DNA of 64,000 bases from Streptomyces sp. NWU339 (GTDB lineage: Bacteria > Actinomycetota > Actinomycetes > Streptomycetales > Streptomycetaceae), in the NCBI RefSeq assembly GCF_003143855.1, contig NZ_QFRK01000006.1, forward strand, positions 1-64,000, in the 5' to 3' direction. Under the pieces are notes generated by a model. The model worked only from the letters and a program-made list of their open reading frames with translations, was not told the DNA's origin and did no database searches. This document shows positions 8,707 to 20,748 of this stretch, piece by piece. Made by a program: the position numbers and the translations under genes. Each line of letters opens with the position of its first letter. Positions within the stretch are counted from its first letter, which is position 1.

Positions 8707-9477
8707 TCAAGCCCCGGTGGTCCCCCGCGCCTCACCGAGCACATGGAGTTGGGTGGCCACGGAGTGGAAGGCGTCGAGTTCCGCCGCCGCGGCCTCCAGC
8801 TTCAGCAGCGCGTCCAGGGCTCCGGGCTCGGTGTCCACGAGCACGCCGGGGACGAGATCGGCGAAGACCCGCACCCCGTGCACGGCGCCGACCCGCAGTC
8901 CCGCGTCCTCGACCAGACCGGTGAGCTGGTCGACGGTGAAGCGGCGCGGTACGGGATCGCCCGTGCCCCATCGACCGTTCGGGTCATCGAGCGCCTGCCG
9001 GGCCTCCTTGAAGTGACCGGCGAGGGCGCGGGCGAGCACGGCGCCGCCGAGGCCGGCGGCGAGCAGGCTGAGAACACCTTCGGGGCGCAGGGCCGCCACC
9101 GTGTTGCGCACGCCCTCGGCCGGGTCGTCGACGTACTCCAGGACGCCGTGGCACAGCACCGCGTCGTAGCCTCCGCGCTCGACCACGTCGAAGAGGCCGT
9201 GCACGTCACCCTGGACGCCCCTGACCCGGTCGGCGACCTCCTCCTCGACGGCGCGGCGCTCCAGGGCGAACAGCGCGTCGGGGCTGGGGTCGACGACGGT
9301 GACCCGGTGGCCGAGACGGGCCAGGGGCACCGCGAAGTTGCCGCTGCCACCGCCGGTGTCGAGGACGTCCAGCGCCGGCCGGCCGGTCGCCTCGGTCCGG
9401 CGCTGCAGGGCGTCCTGAAGGATCTCCCAGACCACGGCGGTACGGAGAGCGGCGCGGGGGCGCAGGGTGTCCGACAC
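8707..9477 (-). CDS. class I SAM-dependent methyltransferase
   Basis: 256 residues with a Rossmann methyltransferase fold: motif I VLDTGGGSGNFAVPLA (about 38-53), acidic end of strand 2 (VVDPSPDA), and CHGVLEYVDD typical of UbiE/CmoM-like enzymes. Substrate cannot be read from sequence. GTG 9477 is preferred over longer upstream options because GAGGAG lies nine bases upstream. A possible -10 (TAGGGT, minus strand at 9589-9584) is about 100 bases upstream. Confidence 0.85.
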   Translation of the reverse strand: MSDTLRPRAALRTAVVWEILQDALQRRTEATGRPALDVLDTGGGSGNFAVPLARLGHRVTVVDPSPDALFALERRAVEEEVADRVRGVQGDVHGLFDVVERGGYDAVLCHGVLEYVDDPAEGVRNTVAALRPEGVLSLLAAGLGGAVLARALAGHFKEARQALDDPNGRWGTGDPVPRRFTVDQLTGLVEDAGLRVGAVHGVRVFADLVPGVLVDTEPGALDALLKLEAAAAELDAFHSVATQLHVLGEARGTTGA

Positions 9478-9608
9478 GGCAGTTGACTCCTCGGCGCGGC
9501 ACCGCCTCATTCACGGCGGAGCGATCGGGCTGCCTCCCCGGCCCGGACATGCGTAAGGACGGCGGAGGCTTCAGGCGTCTTCCACCCTATTGCCTGCGGC
9601 ACGCTCCC

Positions 9609-9651
9609 CCGCCACCGCGGGGCGGTGCCCCGGGCCGCCCCGCGGCGGCGG
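9609..9651. terminator. stem-loop after HEPN gene
   Basis: Arms 9609-9625 and 9635-9651 pair at 16 of 17 positions around a 9-base loop. It follows the minus-strand HEPN-domain gene. Confidence 0.65.
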
Positions 9652-9672
9652 GCGCCGGTGCGCCCGCGCGGG

Positions 9673-10290
9673 TCAGCCGGCGTCGGGCATGTCCCGGTCC
9701 GCGCCGCCGCCGGGGTCGTGGCCGGCGGGGTCGTGGCCGGCGGGGCGGGTGGTGCGGGCGGTGCGGTTCGGGTGCTCCGCGTCGCTGCGGGGCTGCGGGA
9801 GGACCGGCTGGAGGACGAGCATCCGCTCCACCAGGCGCAGGAACATCGTCACGTCCCGTATCAGGTCGTCGGCGTCCCGGCCGCTCGCCGCGTCCCGGAT
9901 GCCCGCCTCGGCCCGTGCGCGACGCCGGGCGCCCGAAGCGAACAGGGCGCTCCACTCGGTGAGTTCGGGCGCGATCTCGGGGAGCACTTCCCAGGCGCTG
10001 CGGATCCTGCTCCGGGCCCGGGGCGAGGTCTCGGGCCGTCCCCGCGCGGCGAGCACGGCGGCGGCGGTGCGCAGGGCGGCGAGGTGGGCCGTCGCATAGC
10101 GCTCGTTGGGTGTGTCGAGGACGGCGGCCTCGTCGAGTCCGGCACGGGCCTGGGCGAGCAGGTCGAGGGCGGCGGGCGGGGCGGTGGCGCGGCGCGGCAC
10201 GGGGTGGACGTCGTCCGCCGGGCCGGTCAGTGAGGGGGCAGGGCCGGTTGCGCGGCGCCGACGGGCGGCCGCTGCGGAGGAGTGGGCCAT
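9673..10290 (-). CDS. SAV_6107-family HEPN domain protein
   Basis: 205 residues. The central part (LDLLAQARAGLDEAA to MFLRLVERMLVLQP, about 42-165) is the actinobacterial SAV_6107 HEPN domain, helical and of unknown role; other HEPN proteins are RNases or partners of nucleotidyltransferases. A low-complexity Pro/Gly/Asp tail follows. The ATG at 10290 has GGAGG six bases upstream. No partner nucleotidyltransferase lies beside it; it diverges from a TetR gene, which may regulate it. Confidence 0.83.
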   Translation of the reverse strand: MAHSSAAAARRRRATGPAPSLTGPADDVHPVPRRATAPPAALDLLAQARAGLDEAAVLDTPNERYATAHLAALRTAAAVLAARGRPETSPRARSRIRSAWEVLPEIAPELTEWSALFASGARRRARAEAGIRDAASGRDADDLIRDVTMFLRLVERMLVLQPVLPQPRSDAEHPNRTARTTRPAGHDPAGHDPGGGADRDMPDAG

Positions 10291-10385
10291 GACGAACCTC
10301 CTGTCGTCTTCGTGACGGCATCCCCTGCTACCGGGTGCCGTATGTGCTCATCGTGCGGTATGGCACTGACAATCCGTTCTGACCT

Positions 10386-10416
10386 GGGCTTTCGCTTCGA
10401 TCGAAAGTTCGAGCCC
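10386..10416. promoter_or_regulatory. dyad in divergent HEPN/TetR region, candidate operator
   Basis: Inner repeat CTTTCG (10389-10394) / CGAAAG (10402-10407), with the 10-bp palindrome TTCGATCGAA at 10396-10405, flanked by GGGCT (10386-10390) and AGCCC (10412-10416). Its place between a TetR gene and a divergent gene suits autoregulation. Confidence 0.45.
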
Positions 10417-10482
10417 GGACCGGCCGCCCCCTGGGCCGAGCCTGTGGAGGGGCGGGGCGACGGTCCTGTGACAATCAGGGCC

Positions 10483-11112
10483 ATGGAACGCAGCAGCACC
10501 GCCTCGGGCGGCAGCACCCGCCGCGAGGCCACCCGGCAGAAGCTCTACGAGGCGGCCGTCACCCTCATCGCCGAACAGGGTTTCTCCGCCACCACGGTGG
10601 ACGAGATCGCCGAGCGGGCAGGGGTCGCGAAGGGCACGGTCTACTACAACTTCGCGAGCAAGTCGGTCCTCTTCGAGGAGCTGCTGCGGCACGGGGTCGG
10701 GCTCCTCGCCGCCTCGCTGCGGGAGGCTGCCGACCGGACGGCCCTCCAGGGCGGCGGCAGGGGCGACGCCCTGGACGCGATGATCCGCGCGGGGCTCGTC
10801 TTCATCGACCGCTACCCGGCCTTCACCCAGTTGTACGTGGCCGAACTGTGGCGCACCAACCGGGCCTGGCAGTCCACGCTGCTGGTGGTCCGGCAGCAGG
10901 CCGTGGCGGTCGTCGAGGACGTGCTGCGCGAGGGTGTGGAGAGCGGCGAGTTCAGCGCGGAGACCGACGTTCCGCTGACGGCGGCGGCGCTGGTCGGCAT
11001 GGTGCTGGTGGCCGCGCTCGACTGGCAGTCCTTCCAGCCGGGGCGCTCCCTGGACGAGGTGCACGCGGCGCTGTCCCGGCTGCTGCAGGGACACGTGGGC
11101 GGCCGCCGCTGA
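10483..11112 (+). CDS. TetR/AcrR-family transcriptional regulator
   Basis: 209 residues. The N-terminal helix-turn-helix is standard (RREATRQKLYEAAVTLIAEQ then TVDEIAERAGVAKGTVYYNF, about 14-59), followed by a helical ligand-binding domain. The ligand is unknown. ATG 10483 has no good ribosome-binding site, but GACAAT at 10470-10475 is seven bases upstream, so the mRNA may be leaderless. A large hairpin follows the gene. Confidence 0.92.
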   Translation: MERSSTASGGSTRREATRQKLYEAAVTLIAEQGFSATTVDEIAERAGVAKGTVYYNFASKSVLFEELLRHGVGLLAASLREAADRTALQGGGRGDALDAMIRAGLVFIDRYPAFTQLYVAELWRTNRAWQSTLLVVRQQAVAVVEDVLREGVESGEFSAETDVPLTAAALVGMVLVAALDWQSFQPGRSLDEVHAALSRLLQGHVGGRR

Positions 11113-11138
11113 GCCGGCCGGTCGGGCGCCCCGGCGCG

Positions 11139-11204
11139 CACGAAAGCGCCGGTCCGGCGGTGGCTGCGTCCCCCGCAAGCCACTGCCGGACCGGCACCTT
11201 CGTG
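11139..11204. terminator. 27-bp stem-loop after TetR gene
   Basis: Arms 11139-11165 and 11178-11204 pair at 24 of 27 positions around a 12-base loop (CACGAA at the base, AGCCAC near the loop). It lies 26 bases after the TetR stop. Confidence 0.78.
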
Positions 11205-11547
11205 CTCCCCCGTGATTCCCCCTGTACGCCCCCCGTTGCGGTCGTCCCCCGGGACCCCCCGTGCCTCGCTCCCGCCGACGACGCCGACGGAAGGAGCGGA
11301 TCGCGGGCCGGTCCGTTTCCGGCGCCCCGTGTCGCCGGTTCCGGGGCCGTGCCCCCTCTCCGTGCTCTCCACTTTCTCGTTTCCGCAGGTCGTGGCCCAT
11401 CCGCGCGCGTACTCATCTCGGGAACTAGGTACGGATACTCAGTCCTGCGCACCCGCCCCCACGACGCCGTGCCGTCGACTGGTCACCGGAGCGGGGGCTC
11501 CGGTACTCGGGGCCGGGGTGTCAGCGGGGGCGGATAAAGTCCCTGGC
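11205..11547. other. intergenic region before phytoene-desaturase-like gene
   Basis: 343 bp without a convincing gene. It is C-rich near 11209-11275. It ends with a TAAAGT (11535-11540) seven bases before the next start codon, a likely -10 element. Nothing else stood out. Confidence 0.5.
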
Positions 11548-13047
11548 ATGGCACGGATTGCGGTGATCGGCGCCGGGATGGGCGCGATGGCGGCCGCTGC
11601 CCGGCTGGCCGTCGCGGGCCACCGGGTGGCGGTGTACGAGCGGACGGACACGTACGGCGGCGCGCTGCGCCGGCTGGAGTGGGACGGCTTCGCGTTCGAC
11701 ACCGGCCCCGGGCTGCTCCCGCTGCCCGCGGTCTACCGCGATCTGTTCGTCAAGACCGGCAAGGAGCCGTTGGACGCCTGCGTCGACCTGGTCCAGGTCG
11801 ACCCGTCGTCCCACCACGTGTTCGCGGACGGTACGCGTGTCTCGCTGCCGAACGCGTCCCGCGCGGGCGTCGTCTCCGCCCTGCAGGAGGCCCTCGGTCC
11901 CACTGCCGGACAGCGCTGGGGCGACTTCCTGGTGCGCGCCCGCGAGGCCTGGGACAGGACCCGCAGACCGCTCCTGGAGGAGCCGCTGTGGCCCAACTGG
12001 CGGGTGCTCGCCGGCCGCGAGCCCTACCCGGCCGTCCCCCACAAGAAGCTGCTGCGCACGCGCACCGCGGGCACGCTCGCCGAAATCGGTGCCTGGGAGC
12101 TGCGCGATCCCCGGCTGGTCTCCCTGCTGGGGAGTTACGCGCTCGAGCACGGCCTCGACCCCCGGTCCACCCCGGCGAGCGCGGCGGTGCTGCCGTACAT
12201 GGAGCACGCCTTCGGCACCTGGTACGTCCGCGGCGGCATGCGGGAACTGGCCCGCGCGGTGTACGAGCGGTGTGTGGCCCGCAGGGTGGAGTTCCACTTC
12301 GGCGCCGAGGTCACCGGCGTGCTGGAGAAGGACGGCCGGGTGGCGGGCGTGGAGTTCACCGGGGGCGGGACGGTCGCCGAGGCGGACCACGTGGTCGCCG
12401 GGGTGACGCCCGCGGTGCTGGACCGGCTGACCCGGGGGACACCGGTGCGCGGTGACGGCGAGGTCCCGGGCAGGACCGGGGCGGCGAGCCGGCTGACGGT
12501 GCTGCTGGCGCTGCGCGGGGGGCGTCCGGAAGGGACACCGCACCGGACGGTCGTGCACGCGGAGGACCGGGAGGCCGAACTGGAGTCCCTGACCGGCTCC
12601 CCCGCGAACCTGCCCGCACACCCCACGGTCACGGTCCTGCGGCCCGACGACCCGGCGCTGGTCCCCGACGGCGCCCATGAGGCGGTCACCCTCACCTCGG
12701 TGGTGCCCCCGGGCGCCGGGCCGGACCTGGACGAGCACGCGCAGCGCATGATCACCGCCGCCGAGCGGGCGGTACCCGGCCTGCGCGACCGTCTGATCCG
12801 GCACGAGGTGCGTACCCCGGCCGACATCGCGGAGGCGACGGGCGCGGAGGGCGGAGCGGTGCCCGTACCGGCGCTCGCCGCGGCGGGCGGACGGCTGCTC
12901 CACCCGTCCAACGGCACACGCCTGCCGGGGCTGTTCACGGTCGGCGGGTGGTCGCACCCCGGCGGGGGGCTGCCGCACGCCGGGATGTCGGGCGCGCTGG
13001 TCGCCGGCCTGATCGTGGAGGGTCCGGAGTTCCGCGGCTCCCAGTGA
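11548..13047 (+). CDS. NAD(P)/FAD-dependent oxidoreductase, phytoene desaturase-like
   Basis: 499 residues. The N-terminal dinucleotide-binding motif is IAVIGAGMGAMAAAARLAVAGHRVAVYE (about 4-31), and the C-terminus has the family block LFTVGGWSHPGGGLPHAGMSGALVA typical of CrtI/amine-oxidase-like proteins. No carotenoid genes are nearby, so the substrate is unknown. ATG 11548 lacks a ribosome-binding site but has TAAAGT seven bases upstream, suggesting a leaderless message. Confidence 0.87.
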   Translation: MARIAVIGAGMGAMAAAARLAVAGHRVAVYERTDTYGGALRRLEWDGFAFDTGPGLLPLPAVYRDLFVKTGKEPLDACVDLVQVDPSSHHVFADGTRVSLPNASRAGVVSALQEALGPTAGQRWGDFLVRAREAWDRTRRPLLEEPLWPNWRVLAGREPYPAVPHKKLLRTRTAGTLAEIGAWELRDPRLVSLLGSYALEHGLDPRSTPASAAVLPYMEHAFGTWYVRGGMRELARAVYERCVARRVEFHFGAEVTGVLEKDGRVAGVEFTGGGTVAEADHVVAGVTPAVLDRLTRGTPVRGDGEVPGRTGAASRLTVLLALRGGRPEGTPHRTVVHAEDREAELESLTGSPANLPAHPTVTVLRPDDPALVPDGAHEAVTLTSVVPPGAGPDLDEHAQRMITAAERAVPGLRDRLIRHEVRTPADIAEATGAEGGAVPVPALAAAGGRLLHPSNGTRLPGLFTVGGWSHPGGGLPHAGMSGALVAGLIVEGPEFRGSQ

Positions 13048-13086
13048 ACGGCGGGACGCCTTCGGATCCGGGCGGCTCCGGGCGGA

Positions 13087-14094
13087 TCAGTAGCGGTACT
13101 GCTGCTCGTCGTACCCGTTGCCGTTCCCGGACGCCTGGCCCGTCTGGCCGTCGCCCTGGTACGGGTACGGCTGCTCCTGCGGGAGTTCACCGCCGTACAG
13201 GTCGTCGGCGTTGCGCTGCTGCGGGACCCACAGGCCGCCGGACGGGGTCTCGCCGCCGTAGGTGCCGCCGTACTGGTCCTGGCCGTAGCCCTGTTGGCCG
13301 CACTGCTGCGGGTCGGTGTAACCGGTGCCGTAGGAGGCGTCGCCATAGCTCGAGTTGCCGATGTACGGGTCGGAGTAGGCGGCGTACTGCTGCTGGCCCG
13401 TGCTGTCGTAGGCGGCCTGCTGCTGGCCGTAACCGGAGTAGTCGTAGGCGTAGTTCTGGTCGGCGGCATAGCCCTGGTCGGGGCTCTGGGCGGTCGCCGC
13501 GTACTGGTCCTGGGCCGGGGTGCCGTACCCGCTGTCGCCGTTGTCACCGCTGTCGCCGTAGACGCCGTACGAGCCGGTGTCGTCGGGCATGGGCTGCGGC
13601 TCGTAGACGGCGGTGGTCTCGGCGGCCGTCGACTGCTCGGTGCGCGCCGGCGTGAACACGTCGTCGCGGTCGTAGTCGTCCGCGGCGTAGGCGTTCCGGT
13701 CGGTGCGGTAGGCGGCGGCCTCGTCGCCATAGCCGTCCCCGCCGCCGTAGCCGTCGCCGGTGGCCTCCAGGCCGGAGACCTCCAAGGTCGGCTCCTGCCG
13801 TCCGTGGTCAGCCCGGCCGCCCTTGACGGCGGCCAGCGCCGGGGCGTTGACCGCCCAGCCGGCCGCGAAGCCGCGGCGGAACGACAGGGTGACGTAGGTC
13901 TGGCCGATCGCGAAGGCCGCGGCACCCAGTCCGATGACGAGGACGACCTGGATCAGCACACCGAGCACGACGCCCAGGAAGCCGGCGAAGGCGAGCAGCC
14001 GCCAGCGCAGGCGTGCCTTGTACTGCAGCAACACCTCGCCGAGCAGCCACAACGCGACCACTCCGAACGCGATGTAGAGGACCGTCCAGCCCAT
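13087..14094 (-). CDS. membrane protein with long Tyr/Gly/Gln-rich tail
   Basis: 335 residues. Two hydrophobic segments at about 3-20 and 32-65 anchor it. After about residue 95 it is disordered and rich in Tyr, Gly, Gln, Asp and Ser, with many DYxGYG/YGD/QQY units. I do not recognise a catalytic domain. Homologues occupy the same place next to metF in Streptomyces; function unknown. The tail looks prion-like and could mediate clustering. GGGAGAGG lies upstream of the ATG. Confidence 0.85.
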   Translation of the reverse strand: MGWTVLYIAFGVVALWLLGEVLLQYKARLRWRLLAFAGFLGVVLGVLIQVVLVIGLGAAAFAIGQTYVTLSFRRGFAAGWAVNAPALAAVKGGRADHGRQEPTLEVSGLEATGDGYGGGDGYGDEAAAYRTDRNAYAADDYDRDDVFTPARTEQSTAAETTAVYEPQPMPDDTGSYGVYGDSGDNGDSGYGTPAQDQYAATAQSPDQGYAADQNYAYDYSGYGQQQAAYDSTGQQQYAAYSDPYIGNSSYGDASYGTGYTDPQQCGQQGYGQDQYGGTYGGETPSGGLWVPQQRNADDLYGGELPQEQPYPYQGDGQTGQASGNGNGYDEQQYRY

Positions 14095-14150
14095 GTACGC
14101 CCCTCTCCCAGCGGTCGCTACGCAGTGTGTCGTACACCGGTGCGACCGGT

Positions 14151-15083
<933 letters not shown>

Positions 15084-15144
15084 TTAGCCAGGGGGCGGCG
15101 GTCCCCCAACCGAATGAGGGTTATTTGCCTGATTAGCCGCTTTC

Positions 15145-15163
15145 TTGTCCACCCTTTGGACAA
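15145..15163. repeat. short inverted repeat between thiE and metF
   Basis: TTGTCC (15145-15150) and GGACAA (15158-15163) are complementary around seven bases. It may be the weak terminator of thiE (minus) or an operator for metF. Confidence 0.4.
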
Positions 15164-15180
15164 ACCTGAGACGAACCCGG

Positions 15181-15879
15181 TCACCGGGCGCCGGACGCCG
15201 CCCGCAGCCGCTTCGCGAACTCGGACGCCGCCGCGCCCGGGTCGTCCGCCTCGGTGATGGCCCGTACGACGACGACCCGGCGGGCTCCGGCCTCCAGCAC
15301 CTCGTCGAGGTTGCCGAGGTCGATGCCGCCGATGGCGAACCAGGGGCGGTCGGTGCCGAGGGCAGCGGCGTACCGGACCAGGTCGAGGCCGGGGGCGTGG
15401 CGGCCGGGCTTGGTGGGGGTGGGCCAGCAGGGGCCGGTGCAGAAGTAGTCCACGCCCTCCTGCACGGCCGCCGCGGCCGCCTCGGACTCGGCGTGCGTGG
15501 AGCGGCCGATCAGGACGTCCTCGCCGAGGACGGCTCGGGCCGCGGGGACGGGGAGGTCGCCCTGACCGAGGTGCAGTACGTCGGCGCCGGCGGCGTGGGC
15601 GACGTCCGCGCGGTCGTTCACCGCGAGCAGCTTGCCGTGCCGGGCGCAGGCGTCCGCGAGGACCGCCAGGTGCTCCAGCTCCTCGCCGGCCTCCATGCCC
15701 TTGTCCCTCAGCTGCACGATGTCGACGCCGCCGGCCAGGACCGCGTCCAGGAACTCCGCGAGATCGCCCTGCCGCTTGCGGGCGTCGGTGCAGAGATAGA
15801 CCAGGGCGTCGGAGAGCCGGGCGCGCGCGGCGGTGCCTGCGACGGTGCTTGCGGCAGTGCCTGCGGCAGTGACTGGCAT
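15181..15879 (-). CDS. thiE: thiamine phosphate synthase
   Basis: Joins HMP-PP and thiazole phosphate to thiamine phosphate. 232 residues, TIM barrel with the expected signatures: [12 protein letters not shown] (about 55-66), [24 protein letters not shown] (about 88-111), [16 protein letters not shown] (about 149-159, binds the substrates) and FAIGGI near the C-terminus. The first ~20 residues are Ala/Thr-rich and may not all be translated. It is oppositely oriented to thiOSG and has no TPP riboswitch of its own that I can see in 15880-16095. Confidence 0.96.
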   Translation of the reverse strand: MPVTAAGTAASTVAGTAARARLSDALVYLCTDARKRQGDLAEFLDAVLAGGVDIVQLRDKGMEAGEELEHLAVLADACARHGKLLAVNDRADVAHAAGADVLHLGQGDLPVPAARAVLGEDVLIGRSTHAESEAAAAAVQEGVDYFCTGPCWPTPTKPGRHAPGLDLVRYAAALGTDRPWFAIGGIDLGNLDEVLEAGARRVVVVRAITEADDPGAAASEFAKRLRAASGAR

Positions 15880-16095
15880 GCGGGTGTCCCCCCGTGTGTC
15901 GGTGGCGGCCGGACCGGGGCGGACCCGGGGCCGGGTGGAGCGCGGCCCACGGCGGACTCCGGCACGGGGTGCCGGACGGTCGCGGGCCCGGGCCCGGCGC
16001 CCTGGGACAGCGGCGCCGGGCGACGGTTCACAGCCGGATGCGGGTTCCCGCCCCGATGCGGGTACGGGCCCGGGTCCGGGTGTTTCGTCGCGGGC

Positions 16096-16461
16096 TCAGA
16101 CGGCGAGCGCCTGGGCGCGGCGCTTCACCTCCGTGCCACGGTTCTCGCTCAGCGCCTGCGCGGGCGTGCCCGGCAGGCTCTCGTCGGGGGTGAAGAGCCA
16201 TTCCAGCATCTCTTCGTCCGTGAAACCGTCGTCCCGCAGGAGCGTCAGGGTGCCGGAGAGGCCCTTGACGACCTTGTCCTCGTCGATGAAGGCGGCGGGG
16301 ACGTGCAGTGCGCGGTTCTCACCTCGGCGCACGGCGATGAGCTGGCCCTCCTTGACCAGCTGCCGGACGCGCGTCACCTCGACGCCGAGCATCTCGGCGA
16401 TGTCGGGCAGGGTGAGCCAGGCGGGGACGAGAGCATCGATCTTTGCGTCAATCTCGGTCAC
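16096..16461 (-). CDS. Rv2175c-family DNA-binding protein
   Basis: 121 residues. The N-terminal half is a winged-helix/MerR-like HTH (WLTLPDIAEMLGVEVTRVRQLVKEGQLIAVRRGENRALHVPA), and the C-terminal half (FIDEDKVVKGLSGTLTLLRDDGFTDEEMLEWLF) is characteristic of Rv2175c. The Mycobacterium tuberculosis protein binds DNA and is a substrate of the Ser/Thr kinase PknL; a PASTA kinase gene lies 4.4 kb away here, but any link is inference. Confidence 0.9.
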   Translation of the reverse strand: MTEIDAKIDALVPAWLTLPDIAEMLGVEVTRVRQLVKEGQLIAVRRGENRALHVPAAFIDEDKVVKGLSGTLTLLRDDGFTDEEMLEWLFTPDESLPGTPAQALSENRGTEVKRRAQALAV

Positions 16462-16578
16462 GGGACAAGCGTGCCATCTGGCACTGACAGTCGGAAGCCG
16501 AGCCCCTCCGCCCGGGGTCCGTCCGGCGGATCACCGTGCACGGACGTGTCGGCCGGACGGGCCCCGGGGGGCCGGGGT

Positions 16579-17820
16579 TCACCCCTTCGCCGACTTCAGC
16601 GGCCTCGCCGGGTCGGCCAGCAGCTCCGCGTCCAGCACCGTGCCCGCCTCGATCAGCCGGCGTCCCTGGGCCAGGTCGCGGGGGCGGCCCACCGCGAGCA
16701 GCGCGACCAGCCGGGACGCGCGGAGCCAGCAGACCGTCCAGGCCGGCCCGTCGGCGTCCCCGCGCCACACCGTCCGGTCGGCGTCCGCGTGGTACCCGGC
16801 GTACTGGACGAAGCGGCCGAACTGCTCGGACCAGAAGTACGGCACCGGGTCGTACACCGCCGGAGGTTCGCCGGTGGCCGCCCCGAGGATGTTCGCCGCG
16901 ACCGTGCGCGGGCCCTGCAGGGCGTTGTCCCAGTGGTGCACCAGTAGGCGTTCGCCGTACCGCCCCGAGGGGAAGGAGGCGCAGTCGCCGACCGCGTACA
17001 CGTCCGGGACGGAGGTCATCAGGTGCGGGTCGGCGACCACGTCACCGCGCTCGCCGAGTTCGACCCCGGAGCCGGCCAGCCAGGCGGTGGCGGGACGGGC
17101 CCCGATCCCGACGACGACGGCGCCCGCGGACAGTCGCGAGCCGTCGTCCAGCACCACCGCGCCGGACTCGACGCGCTCCACGCGCGCGTGCGTGCGCAGC
17201 ACCGCCCCCGCGTCGCCGTACCAGGCGGTCATCGGGGCGGCCACCTCGGCGGGCAGCGCCTCGGCCAGCGGCCGGTCGGCCGCCTCCACGACGGTGACCG
17301 CGCAGCCCGCCTCGCGCGCCGCCGTGGCGAACTCCGCGCCGATCCAGCCGGCGCCGACGACCACGATGTCCTGGCGGCCCGCGAGCACCGGCCGCAGCCG
17401 TTCGACGTCGTCCAGGGTGCGCAGCAGATGGACGCCCGGGACCCCGTCCGCGCCCGGCAGCCGGACCGGTTCGGCACCGGTCGCGACGACCAGGACGTCG
17501 TAGGGGACCGGCCCTGCCTCCGTGTCCAGTTCGTGGTCGGCGGGACGCAGCCCGAGCACCTCGCAGCCGAGCCGCAGCTCGATGTCGAGCGCCTCGAAGT
17601 CGACGTCGAAGGCGGAGCCCTCCGCCTTGCCGAGCAGCACCGCCTTGGACAGGGGAGGCCGGTCGTACGGCTGGTGGGGTTCGGCGCCGATCAGCGTCAC
17701 GGTGCCGGTGAATCCCTGTTCCCGGAGGGCGACGGCGGTCTGCACGCCGGCCATTCCGGCCCCCGTCACCACCACGCGCCGCGGCTCGGACGGTCCCCGT
17801 TCCTGCGTCTGCTCGCTCAC
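16579..17820 (-). CDS. ferredoxin reductase-like NAD(P)/FAD oxidoreductase
   Basis: 413 residues. It has two Rossmann motifs, VVVTGAGMAGVQTAVALRE for FAD near residue 17 and IVVVGAGWIGAEFATAARE for NAD(P) near residue 150, plus VYAVGDCASFP for FAD and a C-terminal reductase domain beginning around PYFWSEQFG. This is the rhodocoxin/putidaredoxin-reductase type, which passes electrons to a small ferredoxin. No ferredoxin or P450 gene is adjacent. GTG 17820 is taken as the start because conserved sequence begins soon after it. Confidence 0.9.
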   Translation of the reverse strand: MSEQTQERGPSEPRRVVVTGAGMAGVQTAVALREQGFTGTVTLIGAEPHQPYDRPPLSKAVLLGKAEGSAFDVDFEALDIELRLGCEVLGLRPADHELDTEAGPVPYDVLVVATGAEPVRLPGADGVPGVHLLRTLDDVERLRPVLAGRQDIVVVGAGWIGAEFATAAREAGCAVTVVEAADRPLAEALPAEVAAPMTAWYGDAGAVLRTHARVERVESGAVVLDDGSRLSAGAVVVGIGARPATAWLAGSGVELGERGDVVADPHLMTSVPDVYAVGDCASFPSGRYGERLLVHHWDNALQGPRTVAANILGAATGEPPAVYDPVPYFWSEQFGRFVQYAGYHADADRTVWRGDADGPAWTVCWLRASRLVALLAVGRPRDLAQGRRLIEAGTVLDAELLADPARPLKSAKG

Positions 17821-17852
17821 CTGATCACCATAGACACCTGACCACCGGTCAG

Positions 17853-18203
17853 TCAGTCTCCGGATCCCGTGAGCTGCTCCACGACGCTGGTCCCGCTGCC
17901 CTGCTGCGACTCCCACTCCCAGGTCTCCTCCAGCCGCACCCGCCCGTCGGGCAGCTCAACGACCGTCGACACGCAGTGTCCCGAGGAGGTGGTGCCGTCC
18001 TGCTTGAGCTGCACGTACCGGAAGTCCAGCCGGTCCCCCTCCCGGGTGCCCACCAGGTACCCGCGGACGACGTCACCGCCCGCGTACTCGGCCCAGATCC
18101 CGCCGTCCCGCTCGTGGTACGCGAACCGGGTGCGGGTGCCGACCTGGCCCGGCGCCTGGTCGGCGACGGGGGCGAGGACGAGACCGTCGAGCGAACCAGC
18201 CAT
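17853..18203 (-). CDS. conserved protein of unknown function
   Basis: 116 residues, mostly beta strands by pattern (RTRFAYHERDGGIWAEYAGGDVVRGYLVGTREGDRLDFRYVQL, then VRLEETWEWES), resembling small lipocalin- or heme-binding-like barrels. Homologues in other Streptomyces carry an unsupported N-acetylglutamate synthase label. ATG 18203 is preceded by GGGAG. It diverges from the thiamine riboswitch operon. Confidence 0.75.
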   Translation of the reverse strand: MAGSLDGLVLAPVADQAPGQVGTRTRFAYHERDGGIWAEYAGGDVVRGYLVGTREGDRLDFRYVQLKQDGTTSSGHCVSTVVELPDGRVRLEETWEWESQQGSGTSVVEQLTGSGD

Positions 18204-18257
18204 GCGAAGGCTCCCTACACGTTCGTTGATCCGGAGGCTAGGGTGGCCAACGTAAGA

Positions 18258-18348
18258 CACTCGCGGGAGCCCGGACGCACCGGGCTGAGAGGGAGGCTGG
18301 CGGCCTCCGACCGTATGCACCTGATCCGGGTCATGCCGGCGAAGGGAG
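18258..18348 (+). ncRNA. TPP riboswitch (THI element) controlling thiOSG
   Basis: Conserved cores of the TPP aptamer are visible: CTGAGA at 18285-18290 within CACCGGGCTGAGAGGGAGG, then ACCGTATGCACCTGATCCGG (18310-18329) and TCATGCCGGCGAAGGGAGG. The 3' end of the aptamer runs into the GGAGGGG ribosome-binding site of thiO at 18345-18351. No terminator stem intervenes, so repression is probably at translation initiation. Confidence 0.93.
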
Positions 18349-18361
18349 GGGCTGGACGCCC

Positions 18362-20588
<2,227 letters not shown>

Positions 20589-20653
20589 GGGGGTTCTCCG
20601 ACCCGCGCACCGCCCGTTTCCAGACGGGCGAGAGGTGAAGGCTCCTCGTGGGG

Positions 20654-20695
20654 CCGAGCACCGCCGGCGGCCGCGGGACCGAGCACCGCCGGCGG
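20654..20695. repeat. two direct copies of a 17-bp sequence
   Basis: CCGAGCACCGCCGGCGG occurs at 20654-20670 and 20679-20695, with a 25-bp period. It lies between thiG and the PASTA kinase gene; role unknown. Confidence 0.5.
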
Positions 20696-20748
20696 TCGTG
20701 GGGCGTCCCTTCGTGGGGTGCGTCACAGGTCGGCTGCAGTCACGCCCC

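Noticed and set aside
11548-13047. Carotenoid biosynthetic cluster suggested by the CrtI-like protein
   Set aside because: No phytoene synthase, GGPP synthase or cyclase gene nearby; the family is broad.
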